This document shows positions 17,160 to 24,405 of a stretch of DNA of 64,000 nt, one piece after another; within the stretch, counting starts at the first letter, position 1; every line of letters starts with the position of its first letter. A program made the translations under genes and the position numbers. The notes beneath the pieces were generated by a model, which had not been told where the DNA came from, searched no databases, and worked only from the letters and a program-made list of their open reading frames with translations. The DNA comes from CAIVPM01 sp964477265 (GTDB taxonomy: Bacteria; Bacteroidota; Bacteroidia; Chitinophagales; Chitinophagaceae), in assembly GCA_964477265.1 (NCBI GenBank), contig CAYZDJ010000002.1:1-64000 (forward strand), given 5' to 3'.

Positions 17160-17879
17160 TTAAATATACAAAGCCCCGTTTTTATATAAAGGCAACACAT
17201 TTGCCACATCTATACTTACACAATATTCCATATCCTTCTCTAAACCATATTGTGCCAGCCTGTGCCAGTGTGTTGTTTTGCGAATGTAATCTTTTATATC
17301 GTGTTTATGTAATTGATACATTTCAAAAGCCATTAAGCTGCTATCGCAACGTATATCAAAATTTTGATGTACTTGCTCAATAACAGCACCAGCAAACAAT
17401 GTATCCTCCAAATTAAACCTGTCTTTCCAAGCACTGCAACCCAGGTAAATATTTTTATTTTGCTGCAATAAATAATTGCATACAGCACTTAAGTTAGGGA
17501 AAGAGCCTGTAATAACATTGCTTGCATTTTTATTTAAAGCCATTTGCAACAGCTTGGTACCATTGGTTGTGGTTAATACAAGTGTTTTATCTTTTATAAA
17601 GCTTTCAGGATAATCTGTTGGCGAATTGCCATACTGCAAACCCTCAATCACTTTGCCATCACGCTCTCCTGCAGTTATGCTATTAGGCGTTGCATTACCA
17701 ATAGCTATACATTTTGCTACATCATCTACAGGAATAATTTTAGTAGCACCATTATACAATGCTGTTGCAATAGTGCTTGTAGCCCTAAATACATCAATAA
17801 TTACAACAACGCTGTTTTCAACATCATATATATCCAGTAATTTTGGAGAGAGTACGGTGTGTAAACTTGGTTTGCTCAT
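17160..17879 (-). CDS. comB: 2-phosphosulfolactate phosphatase family protein (ComB)
   Basis: ComB-fold Mg-dependent phosphatase: VVVIIDVFRATSTI, ATPNSITAGERDG, LQYGNSPTDYP, LVLTTTNGTKLL and GCSAWKDRFNLEDTLFAG are the conserved blocks. The frame opens at 17891; the ATG at 17879 (MSKPSLHT) is a more typical start. In methanogens this enzyme makes sulfolactate for coenzyme M. The bacterial substrate is not settled; a link to sulfonate or sulfonolipid metabolism is only a possibility. Confidence 0.87.
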   Translation of the reverse strand: MSKPSLHTVLSPKLLDIYDVENSVVVIIDVFRATSTIATALYNGATKIIPVDDVAKCIAIGNATPNSITAGERDGKVIEGLQYGNSPTDYPESFIKDKTLVLTTTNGTKLLQMALNKNASNVITGSFPNLSAVCNYLLQQNKNIYLGCSAWKDRFNLEDTLFAGAVIEQVHQNFDIRCDSSLMAFEMYQLHKHDIKDYIRKTTHWHRLAQYGLEKDMEYCVSIDVANVLPLYKNGALYI

Positions 17880-17917
17880 ATAAGGCTGCAATAATAGGAC
17901 TTGAGTGGGAAATGATT

Positions 17918-18280
17918 TTACAATTTTATTATTGAACAGCCTTGTAATTTTTCAAAACACGTATCAGCAGTGATTAAAGGAATGTTGTAGTAGTTTGCAG
18001 TTGAAGCAATAATTGCATCTGCAAGTTTTAGTCTGTTATTTCTCATTAATACAATAGCAAGTTTTTTAATTTGGTTAGAGAAATCGTATAGAATGCAACA
18101 ATCTAATAGAAGTTCAATATTTTTTATTTCTGTTTTGGTAATATTGTTTTTACTCAACAATTCCATTTCAGTAACAAATGAAACATGAATAATTTTATGC
18201 TCAATAAATGGTACAACTTTTTTATTGCCATCAAGCAAATGAATAAGCACATTGGTATCAACGAAAATATCATTTGCCAT
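17918..18280 (-). CDS. PIN-domain ribonuclease toxin (VapC-like)
   Basis: A 120-residue PIN domain with the four acidic metal-binding positions: Asp8 (FVDTN), Glu40 (TEMELL), Asp88 (KLADAI) and Asp106 (TADTCF). Such proteins are toxin endonucleases cutting tRNA or rRNA. The start codon overlaps the upstream 45-codon gene by 11 bases, the usual arrangement of a toxin with its antitoxin. Confidence 0.85.
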   Translation of the reverse strand: MANDIFVDTNVLIHLLDGNKKVVPFIEHKIIHVSFVTEMELLSKNNITKTEIKNIELLLDCCILYDFSNQIKKLAIVLMRNNRLKLADAIIASTANYYNIPLITADTCFEKLQGCSIIKL

Positions 18281-18407
18281 CTCTAAGTTTTCTTTGATAT
18301 TTTACAGGCTCTTCATCCCATTTTACCAAACCTAAAAACTTTTTGATATTAAGTTTTTTTGTTATGGGTTTTTCTGTTTTTGTTACTAAAATATTTTTTG
18401 TGTTCAT
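18270..18407 (-). CDS. Small putative antitoxin of the PIN toxin
   Basis: A 45-codon frame from ATG at 18407 (MNTKNILVTKTEKPITKKLN) to TGA at 18270-18272, overlapping the PIN gene by 11 bases. It is lysine-rich, with a C-terminal segment GLVKWDEEPVKYQRKLRDGK that could wrap the toxin. No DNA-binding fold is evident at this length. The antitoxin role is inferred only from position, size and charge. Confidence 0.65.
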   Translation of the reverse strand: MNTKNILVTKTEKPITKKLNIKKFLGLVKWDEEPVKYQRKLRDGK

Positions 18408-18430
18408 AGTTCAAAAATAACAATTATATT

Positions 18431-19555
18431 TTAATAATCCACCACTTGCTCTACAATAGCTTCAGGCATTGGTCTCCATTCATATTGCTGTGTCCTTAAT
18501 TGTGGTTCAAAGCCAGCTTCTTTAATGGCAGCTTGTATGCTTTTATAAGTAAACCTGTGAGGTGCACCAGCTGCACTAACAACATTTTCTTCAAGCATTA
18601 TACTTCCAAAATCATTAGCTCCACTATGTAAACAAATTTGAGCAGTTTGTTTGCCCACTGTTAACCAGCTTGCCTGAATGTTTTTAATATTAGGCAACAT
18701 AATTCTGCTAATGGCAATCATTCTTATGTATTCATCTGGCGTAGTTAAATTATGCACACCACGAATGCGTGTAAGCAATGTGTCAACATCTTGAAACGTC
18801 CATGGAATAAAGGCTAAAAAGCCCTTTGCATTTTCGGGTTTTCTACTTTGTACTTCTCTTATTCTTTCTAAATGTATAAAGCGTTCCTCAAGTGTTTCCA
18901 CATGTCCAAACATCATTGTGGCACTGGTTGTAATATTTAGCTTATGACATTGACGCATAATTTCAAGCCATTCATCTGCACCACATTTTCCTTTGCTGAT
19001 AAGCCTTCTAACCCTATCAATTAAAATTTCTGCACCGGCACCAGGCAAGCTATCCATTCCTGCTTCTTTCAATGCTGTCAATACTTCTACGTGTGTACTT
19101 TTTTCAAGCTTGGTAATATGTGCAATTTCTGGTGGGCCAAGTGCGTGTAATTTTATTGTTGGATATTCTTGTTTAATAGCTTTAAAAGTATCAACATAAA
19201 ATTGCAGACCTAATTCTGGGTGATGCCCTCCTTGTAGCAATAATTGGTCTCCACCCCATGCAATGGTTTCTTCAATTTTTTTTCTGTAAGTAGGCATGTC
19301 AGTTATGTAAGCTTCAGCATGCCCTGGTATTCTATAAAAATTGCAGAACTTACAGTTGGCAATACACACATTGGTTGTGTTTACATTTCTATCAATTTGC
19401 CAGGTTACCTTGCCATGTGGCACTTGCTTTTTACGTAGTTCATCTGCCACATACATCAATTCGGTAAGTGGAGCATTGTTAAATAAAAACATTCCTTCTT
19501 CAATGCTTAGGAATTCAAGGTTTAAGACCTTTTGATATAGTGATGATAAATTCAT
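18431..19555 (-). CDS. mqnC: Cyclic dehypoxanthine futalosine synthase
   Basis: Radical SAM enzyme of the futalosine route to menaquinone. The cluster motif is CIANCKFC (Cys64, Cys68, Cys71), followed by the FYR segment and GGDQLLLQGGHHPELGLQFY typical of MqnC. HALGPPEI, LPGAGAEIL and SATMMFGHVET are further conserved blocks. Length 374 is usual. This predicts menaquinone made by the futalosine rather than the MenFD route. Confidence 0.93.
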   Translation of the reverse strand: MNLSSLYQKVLNLEFLSIEEGMFLFNNAPLTELMYVADELRKKQVPHGKVTWQIDRNVNTTNVCIANCKFCNFYRIPGHAEAYITDMPTYRKKIEETIAWGGDQLLLQGGHHPELGLQFYVDTFKAIKQEYPTIKLHALGPPEIAHITKLEKSTHVEVLTALKEAGMDSLPGAGAEILIDRVRRLISKGKCGADEWLEIMRQCHKLNITTSATMMFGHVETLEERFIHLERIREVQSRKPENAKGFLAFIPWTFQDVDTLLTRIRGVHNLTTPDEYIRMIAISRIMLPNIKNIQASWLTVGKQTAQICLHSGANDFGSIMLEENVVSAAGAPHRFTYKSIQAAIKEAGFEPQLRTQQYEWRPMPEAIVEQVVDY

Positions 19556-19634
19556 TTTGTAATTTCACGCAAAGGAACAAAGGATACTAAGACGACAAAG
19601 TTTTTTTTGAAAGAAGTTACTTAAAACAAAAATT

Positions 19635-21005
19635 TTATTTCCTGTCCTTCCACATTTCATTAAAAGTTTTTGGGCTAAAGTGTAAGTCGTCCCTATGTTT
19701 TGTCCAACCTTTAAAAATATTATTTACTACTTTGTTTTTTAAATTACCGCTACCCATATTCATCATTGTTCTGTTAAGGCTTGCTGTTTTCCAAAGCTTC
19801 CAGCTAATGCGTTCCATTAAAGTGCTGTTGCCTTTTTGCACAGCTTCGTGTCTGTTATCTAAAAGCAGTTCGTGCAGGTTAATTTTTACAGGGCAAACCT
19901 CTGTGCAATTGCCACATAAGCTACTTGCATAGCTTAAATGCTTATAATCATTCATTCCACTAAGGTGTGGCGTAATTACACTGCCAATGGGTCCACTATA
20001 AGTTGTGTTGTAACTATGCCCACCAATGTTTTTGTAAACAGGACAAGCATTTAAGCAGGCACCACAACGTATGCAGTACAATGCTTCTCTGCTTGTTGGA
20101 TTTGCCAATAAATTAGTTCGTCCATTATCTAATAAAATCACATACATTTCTTCTGGTCCATCAGTTTCGTTTATTAACCTTGGTGCCGAAACAATGGTGT
20201 TGTAAACAGTAACTTGCTGTCCTGTACCAAACGTTGCAAGCAATGGCCAAAACAAAGCCAGGTCTGCCATTGAAGGAATTATTTTTTCTATACCTACTAC
20301 CACAATATGTGTTTTGGGCAAGGCACAACTTAACCTTCCATTGCCTTCATTTTCCGTAACTGCAATACCGCCAATATCAGCAACAATAAAGTTTGCACCA
20401 GTTACTCCAACTTCTGCCTGTGCATATTTTTCCCTTAAATTTTTTCTGGCAATCAATGTAAGTTCTGTAGGAGAAAGATTGGCAGGAACCCCTAATTTAT
20501 CATGAAATAATTTTGCAACATCTTCCTTGCTTTTATGCATAGCTGGTGTTACAATATGGTAAGGTGGTTCACCATCAAGTTGCTGAATATATTCTCCCAA
20601 ATCTGTTTCCACACTTTCAATGCCATTAGCTTCCAAGTATTGGTTTAAATGAATTTCTTCGGTAACCATGCTTTTGCTTTTTACCAAAGTCTTGCAATTT
20701 TTTTCCTTGCAAATTTTGCCAATGGTATCCAATGCTTCTTTGCTATCATTTGCCCAAATAACTTTTGCACCACGTGCAGTAATGTTTTTTTCAAACTCAA
20801 GTAAATAATTGTCTAAACTGTTGATGGCTTTATGTTTTATGTTCTTTGCCATTTCTCTTGCAGCCAATAAATCAGTAAATTGTTGCTTGCCTTGTGGCAC
20901 AACTGCATTGTATTTTCCAATATTAAAATTTATCTTTCTGCGATGGTTTAAATCGCCTGCTTTAATAGTGCTTTTAGCAATAAATGTTGCTGCTGTTTTT
21001 GTCAT
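19635..21005 (-). CDS. lutB: LutB-type iron-sulfur protein (lactate utilisation)
   Basis: A 456-residue protein with an N-terminal LUD domain (roughly 70-300) and two 4Fe-4S motifs, CIRCGACLNACPVY (about 310) and CGNCTEVCPVK (about 360), in the order of LutB/YkgF. It is part of the non-flavin L-lactate oxidation complex with LutA and LutC, but neither partner is adjacent here. Divergent from the esterase gene, with a heptamer array directly upstream of its ATG. Confidence 0.88.
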   Translation of the reverse strand: MTKTAATFIAKSTIKAGDLNHRRKINFNIGKYNAVVPQGKQQFTDLLAAREMAKNIKHKAINSLDNYLLEFEKNITARGAKVIWANDSKEALDTIGKICKEKNCKTLVKSKSMVTEEIHLNQYLEANGIESVETDLGEYIQQLDGEPPYHIVTPAMHKSKEDVAKLFHDKLGVPANLSPTELTLIARKNLREKYAQAEVGVTGANFIVADIGGIAVTENEGNGRLSCALPKTHIVVVGIEKIIPSMADLALFWPLLATFGTGQQVTVYNTIVSAPRLINETDGPEEMYVILLDNGRTNLLANPTSREALYCIRCGACLNACPVYKNIGGHSYNTTYSGPIGSVITPHLSGMNDYKHLSYASSLCGNCTEVCPVKINLHELLLDNRHEAVQKGNSTLMERISWKLWKTASLNRTMMNMGSGNLKNKVVNNIFKGWTKHRDDLHFSPKTFNEMWKDRK

Positions 21006-21006
21006 T

Positions 21007-21041
21007 TCAAAGTCTTTAGTCTTTGGGCATTAGTCTTTAGT
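21007..21041 (+). repeat. Heptamer array upstream of lutB (5 words)
   Basis: Parses exactly into TCAAAGT, CTTTAGT, CTTTGGG, CATTAGT, CTTTAGT. It starts 1 base outside the lutB start codon, so it forms the lutB leader. Confidence 0.75.
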
Positions 21042-21248
21042 AAAACCAATGCAAAGATTTGGTTTTTATTTAACAAATATTAAAACAAGTTAATGTTAGC
21101 AATTACTTTAATAGTTTCTGCGTTTTCCGTGTTTTCTGCGAGAAAAAAATTGGTAATAATGAGCAGCAAGTATTCACAAATATTTGTGTGCTTTGTAAAT
21201 TGTATTTTGTTTTCCCATACTTTTAAAACCACAACCAAAACATTTTTT

Positions 21249-21980
21249 ATGCAAAAACAAACTACATCTTGGTTTAGTCCATCTTTAAATAAAGAAATGC
21301 CAATTGCAAGCTATGGTCATTATGGGTTTGCTTTATTATTAATACCTACTGCTGCTGCCGATTATTTGGAATATGAGCGTTTTCAAATGCTGGATGCATT
21401 GGCACCATTTATTAATAGTGGTAAAATGCGTGTATTTAGTATTGATAGCATTAACAATGAAAGCTGGTTAAATAATAATATGTTGCCCGAGCATAAAGCT
21501 ATTCGCCAAAACCAGTTTAACAATTATGTGTTTAACGAAGTTGTGCCTTGCATAAGAAACAACATGAGTAATGACACACATATTTATACCTGTGGTGCAA
21601 GCTTTGGTGCATTGCATGCAATGAATTTATTTTTAAAAAGACCAGATATTATTAATGGAACCATTAGCATGAGTGGCGTGTATGATTTAACTGAATACAC
21701 AAAAGGCTTTTGGGATGACCAAGTTTATTTTAACAGTCCACAGCATTATATACCCAATTTAAACGATGAGTTTTATTTAAGTAAAATAAAGGCAAGTCAT
21801 CATATACACATTTATACAGGTGCTGGCAGCTACGAAGATCCTGAAGCTAACAGGCGTTTTAGTCAGGTGCTTTGGGATAAAGGCATTTGGCACGATTTAG
21901 ATATTTGGGGAGAAGATGTAAACCACGACTGGCCTACATGGCGTGCCATGTTGCCTTATATAATTGGTAATAAGTTTTAA
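21249..21980 (+). CDS. Alpha/beta-hydrolase esterase family protein
   Basis: Cytoplasmic esterase of the D-like type (PF00756). The frame is open from 21093, but the ATG at 21249 (MQKQTTSWFSP) is preferred because the first 52 codons lie in low-complexity spacer sequence. Nucleophile elbow CGASFG (Ser118), a likely acid residue in SYEDPEA, and the catalytic His226 in VNHDWPTW. Length 243. Natural substrate unknown. Confidence 0.85.
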   Translation: MQKQTTSWFSPSLNKEMPIASYGHYGFALLLIPTAAADYLEYERFQMLDALAPFINSGKMRVFSIDSINNESWLNNNMLPEHKAIRQNQFNNYVFNEVVPCIRNNMSNDTHIYTCGASFGALHAMNLFLKRPDIINGTISMSGVYDLTEYTKGFWDDQVYFNSPQHYIPNLNDEFYLSKIKASHHIHIYTGAGSYEDPEANRRFSQVLWDKGIWHDLDIWGEDVNHDWPTWRAMLPYIIGNKF

Positions 21981-21990
21981 TGGTTCTACA

Positions 21991-22674
21991 ATGGCAGCAT
22001 TTCTAACCTTTCAAAAATTCAATAATGTAGCATCGGCAAATGCAATGGCAGATTTGTTGAAAGAAAATGGTATTGAAACAGAAATTGAAAATGAGAGAAA
22101 TTATTTCGATGTAACTTTTTCCTTCAATCAATTTGAGGCGAACATTAACTTAAAAATTGAATCGCAAAATTTTGAAAAGGCACATCAAATATTAGAGCAG
22201 TATTTTGCCAATGATATTAATAATGTTGAGCCAGATTATTATTTGCTTCAATTTAGTAACGAAGAGCTATTGAATATTGTGGCAAAGCCCGATGAATGGG
22301 GAGCTTTTGATTATTTATTGGCAAAAAAATTATTAAGGGAAAGAGATAGCAATATAACAACTTCAACTTTTGAAAAATTTAAGGAAGAAAGAATTACTGA
22401 AAAAGCAAAACCTGCCACAACCCCTGTAAAATGGATTGTTATGGGATATTTGTTTGCCTTGTTATCAGTGCTTTCAATCATAAGTTATTTTACTGGCTTT
22501 GCGTTAGTTATTGTATATGTTTTATCCTTTTTAAAGAAAACTTTGCCCAATGGTAAAACTGTGTTTTATTACAATAACGAAGCTCGTAAACATGGCTTCA
22601 TTGTTTTGGGCATCACGCTTACTGGTATTATATTTTGGGTTATTTGGTTTTTCATTCAATCGCCACACCGATAA
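21991..22674 (+). CDS. Membrane protein with N-terminal DUF2007-like domain
   Basis: A 227-residue protein; the ATG at 21991 (MAAFLTFQKF) is preferred over 21964. The first 70 residues (FNNVASANAMADLLKENGIE and FEKAHQILEQYF) resemble DUF2007, a PII-like small domain. Two or three membrane helices lie at the C-terminus (about 144-170 and 200-222). Function unknown. It follows the esterase by 10 bases. Confidence 0.65.
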   Translation: MAAFLTFQKFNNVASANAMADLLKENGIETEIENERNYFDVTFSFNQFEANINLKIESQNFEKAHQILEQYFANDINNVEPDYYLLQFSNEELLNIVAKPDEWGAFDYLLAKKLLRERDSNITTSTFEKFKEERITEKAKPATTPVKWIVMGYLFALLSVLSIISYFTGFALVIVYVLSFLKKTLPNGKTVFYYNNEARKHGFIVLGITLTGIIFWVIWFFIQSPHR

Positions 22675-22680
22675 AAAAAT

Positions 22681-22698
22681 ATTCGTCTATTCGTGGCT
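22681..22698 (-). repeat. AGCCACGAATA-type element, copy 1
   Basis: Complement reads AGCCACGAATAGACGAAT; the + strand at 45381-45398 carries AGCCACGAATACACGAAT, 17 of 18 bases equal. It fills part of the spacer before the proline dehydrogenase gene. Confidence 0.6.
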
Positions 22699-22748
22699 GT
22701 TAATCTCAACTCTACGATATTCGCAAACAAAACGAACAAGCGTTAGTT

Positions 22749-23936
22749 ATGAGCCTTTCTTTTGATAATACTGAAAAAGCATTTGCCTACAAAACAGATA
22801 AGGAATTAAAAAAAGCTAAGTTTTTATTTAGCACAATGAGCTATCCATTATTTGTAACATTGGGCACAAGGCTTACTCCATTTTTAATGAAAACAGGCTT
22901 GCCTATTAATGGCATTTTACGCAACACTATTTTTAAACAATTTGTTGGTGGCGAAACGCTTGAAGAAACTGCTGAAACCGTTAATACGCTTGATAAATAT
23001 AATGTTAAGGTAATTTTAGATTATGGTGTAGAAGGGAAAGAAGGAGAAGCAGAATTTGATAAGGCAACAGAAGAGTTTGTGCGTGTAATTGAATATGCAG
23101 CTACACAAAAAAATATTCCATTTATAAGTATAAAAATTACAGGACTGGCTCGTTTTAAATTATTGGAAACTTTAAACGAAGCACCAAGGTTAAGAAGTGG
23201 CATACACGATAATGAACTGGAAAATGATGAATGGGAAAGTGTAAAAGACAGAATGTATCATATATGCGAAGTAGCTGCACAGCACAATATTGGTGTGCTG
23301 GTAGATGCAGAAGAAAGCTGGATACAAGACCCTATTGACAGGCTTACAATGGAAATGATGGAACACTTTAACAAGGAAAAAGTTATTGTGTATAACACCA
23401 TTCAACTATACAGGCACGACAGGTTAGATTTTTTAAAGCTGTCTCATCGTATTGCTAAGCAGGCAGGTTTTTTATTGGGTGTTAAATTGGTTCGTGGGGC
23501 ATATATGGAAAAAGAAAGGGCAAGGGCAACTGAAAAAAGGTATCCTGACCCTATTCAAAAAAACAAGGAGGCAACTGATAAGGATTTTAACGCAGCAGTT
23601 GAGTATTGCATAAGCAACATCAATGAAATAGCTGTAATTGTTGCATCCCACAACGAGCAAAGCAATTTGCTGGCATTTGATTTATTAAAAAGAAGCAATA
23701 TTCCTTCAAATCATTCCCATATCCATTTTTCACAGTTATATGGTATGAGCGATAATATAACCTTCAACCTGGCAGATAATAATTGCAGCGTAAGCAAGTA
23801 TTTGCCATTTGGTCCTATACGAGACGTTATTCCTTATTTAATGCGTAGGGCACAGGAAAACAGTAGCGTTGCAGGGCAAACAGGCAGGGAACTGGGCTTG
23901 ATAAAACGCGAAATTGCCAGGAGAAAAGGAAAGTAA
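22749..23936 (+). CDS. Proline dehydrogenase
   Basis: FAD-dependent oxidation of proline to pyrroline-5-carboxylate. The TIM-barrel signature segments are present: VKVILDYGVEG, SIKITGLARF, VLVDAEESWIQ, LVRGAYMEKERARA, IVASHNEQSN and YLPFGPIRDVIPYLMRRA with the substrate-binding arginines. It is a stand-alone monofunctional enzyme of 395 residues, without the P5C dehydrogenase domain of PutA. A small membrane protein gene follows 12 bases on. Confidence 0.92.
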   Translation: MSLSFDNTEKAFAYKTDKELKKAKFLFSTMSYPLFVTLGTRLTPFLMKTGLPINGILRNTIFKQFVGGETLEETAETVNTLDKYNVKVILDYGVEGKEGEAEFDKATEEFVRVIEYAATQKNIPFISIKITGLARFKLLETLNEAPRLRSGIHDNELENDEWESVKDRMYHICEVAAQHNIGVLVDAEESWIQDPIDRLTMEMMEHFNKEKVIVYNTIQLYRHDRLDFLKLSHRIAKQAGFLLGVKLVRGAYMEKERARATEKRYPDPIQKNKEATDKDFNAAVEYCISNINEIAVIVASHNEQSNLLAFDLLKRSNIPSNHSHIHFSQLYGMSDNITFNLADNNCSVSKYLPFGPIRDVIPYLMRRAQENSSVAGQTGRELGLIKREIARRKGK

Positions 23937-23948
23937 AATTAATAGGTT

Positions 23949-24266
23949 ATGCAATCTGTAATAGATGCTTTAAGAGATATATGGCACTCTTTAAATGAAA
24001 ATCAAAATACAATTTTAATACTTGCTGCCATTGCATTTGCCATTTCGGTTATTGTAAAAATTTTATACAAAGTATCCAATAAAAGACAGGAAATTCAATA
24101 CGAGAAAAGCCTGGAAAGACTTTCTATTGAACGCAGGTTGGCACAAGGCGATAGCTTACAAAATAAAGTAACCGACTACATTATTAAGTTTATAGTTATT
24201 GCAGCAGTAATAGTGCTGGTGGTTTTTGCACTCGATTATGTGGCAGGCTTAATTTGGGAAGATTAA
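23949..24266 (+). CDS. Small two-helix membrane protein
   Basis: A 105-residue hypothetical protein with two membrane helices (about 19-40 and 78-101) joined by a charged, probably coiled-coil segment (KRQEIQYEKSLERLSIERRL). I do not recognise the family. It is likely cotranscribed with proline dehydrogenase. Confidence 0.6.
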   Translation: MQSVIDALRDIWHSLNENQNTILILAAIAFAISVIVKILYKVSNKRQEIQYEKSLERLSIERRLAQGDSLQNKVTDYIIKFIVIAAVIVLVVFALDYVAGLIWED

Positions 24267-24405
24267 AGCATAGTGTTGGGGCTGTTATATCACTAAATCC
24301 TTTTTTACCTCATGTTCCGGCTGTTGCAGGCTACACTTCGTTTCGGTGCTGCGTTGCACTTCGCACTAAACCTTCCACATCCGGCAGCCTTTCAACTTTT
24401 TATCA

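Noticed and set aside
21007..21041. CRISPR-like array
   Set aside because: Units are 7 bases long without unique spacers, and no cas genes are in the window.
24267..24405. Continuation of the 105-residue membrane protein or a small gene in the following spacer
   Set aside because: The membrane protein has a clear stop. The spacer is repeat-like DNA with CTTCG-rich segments and no convincing frame.
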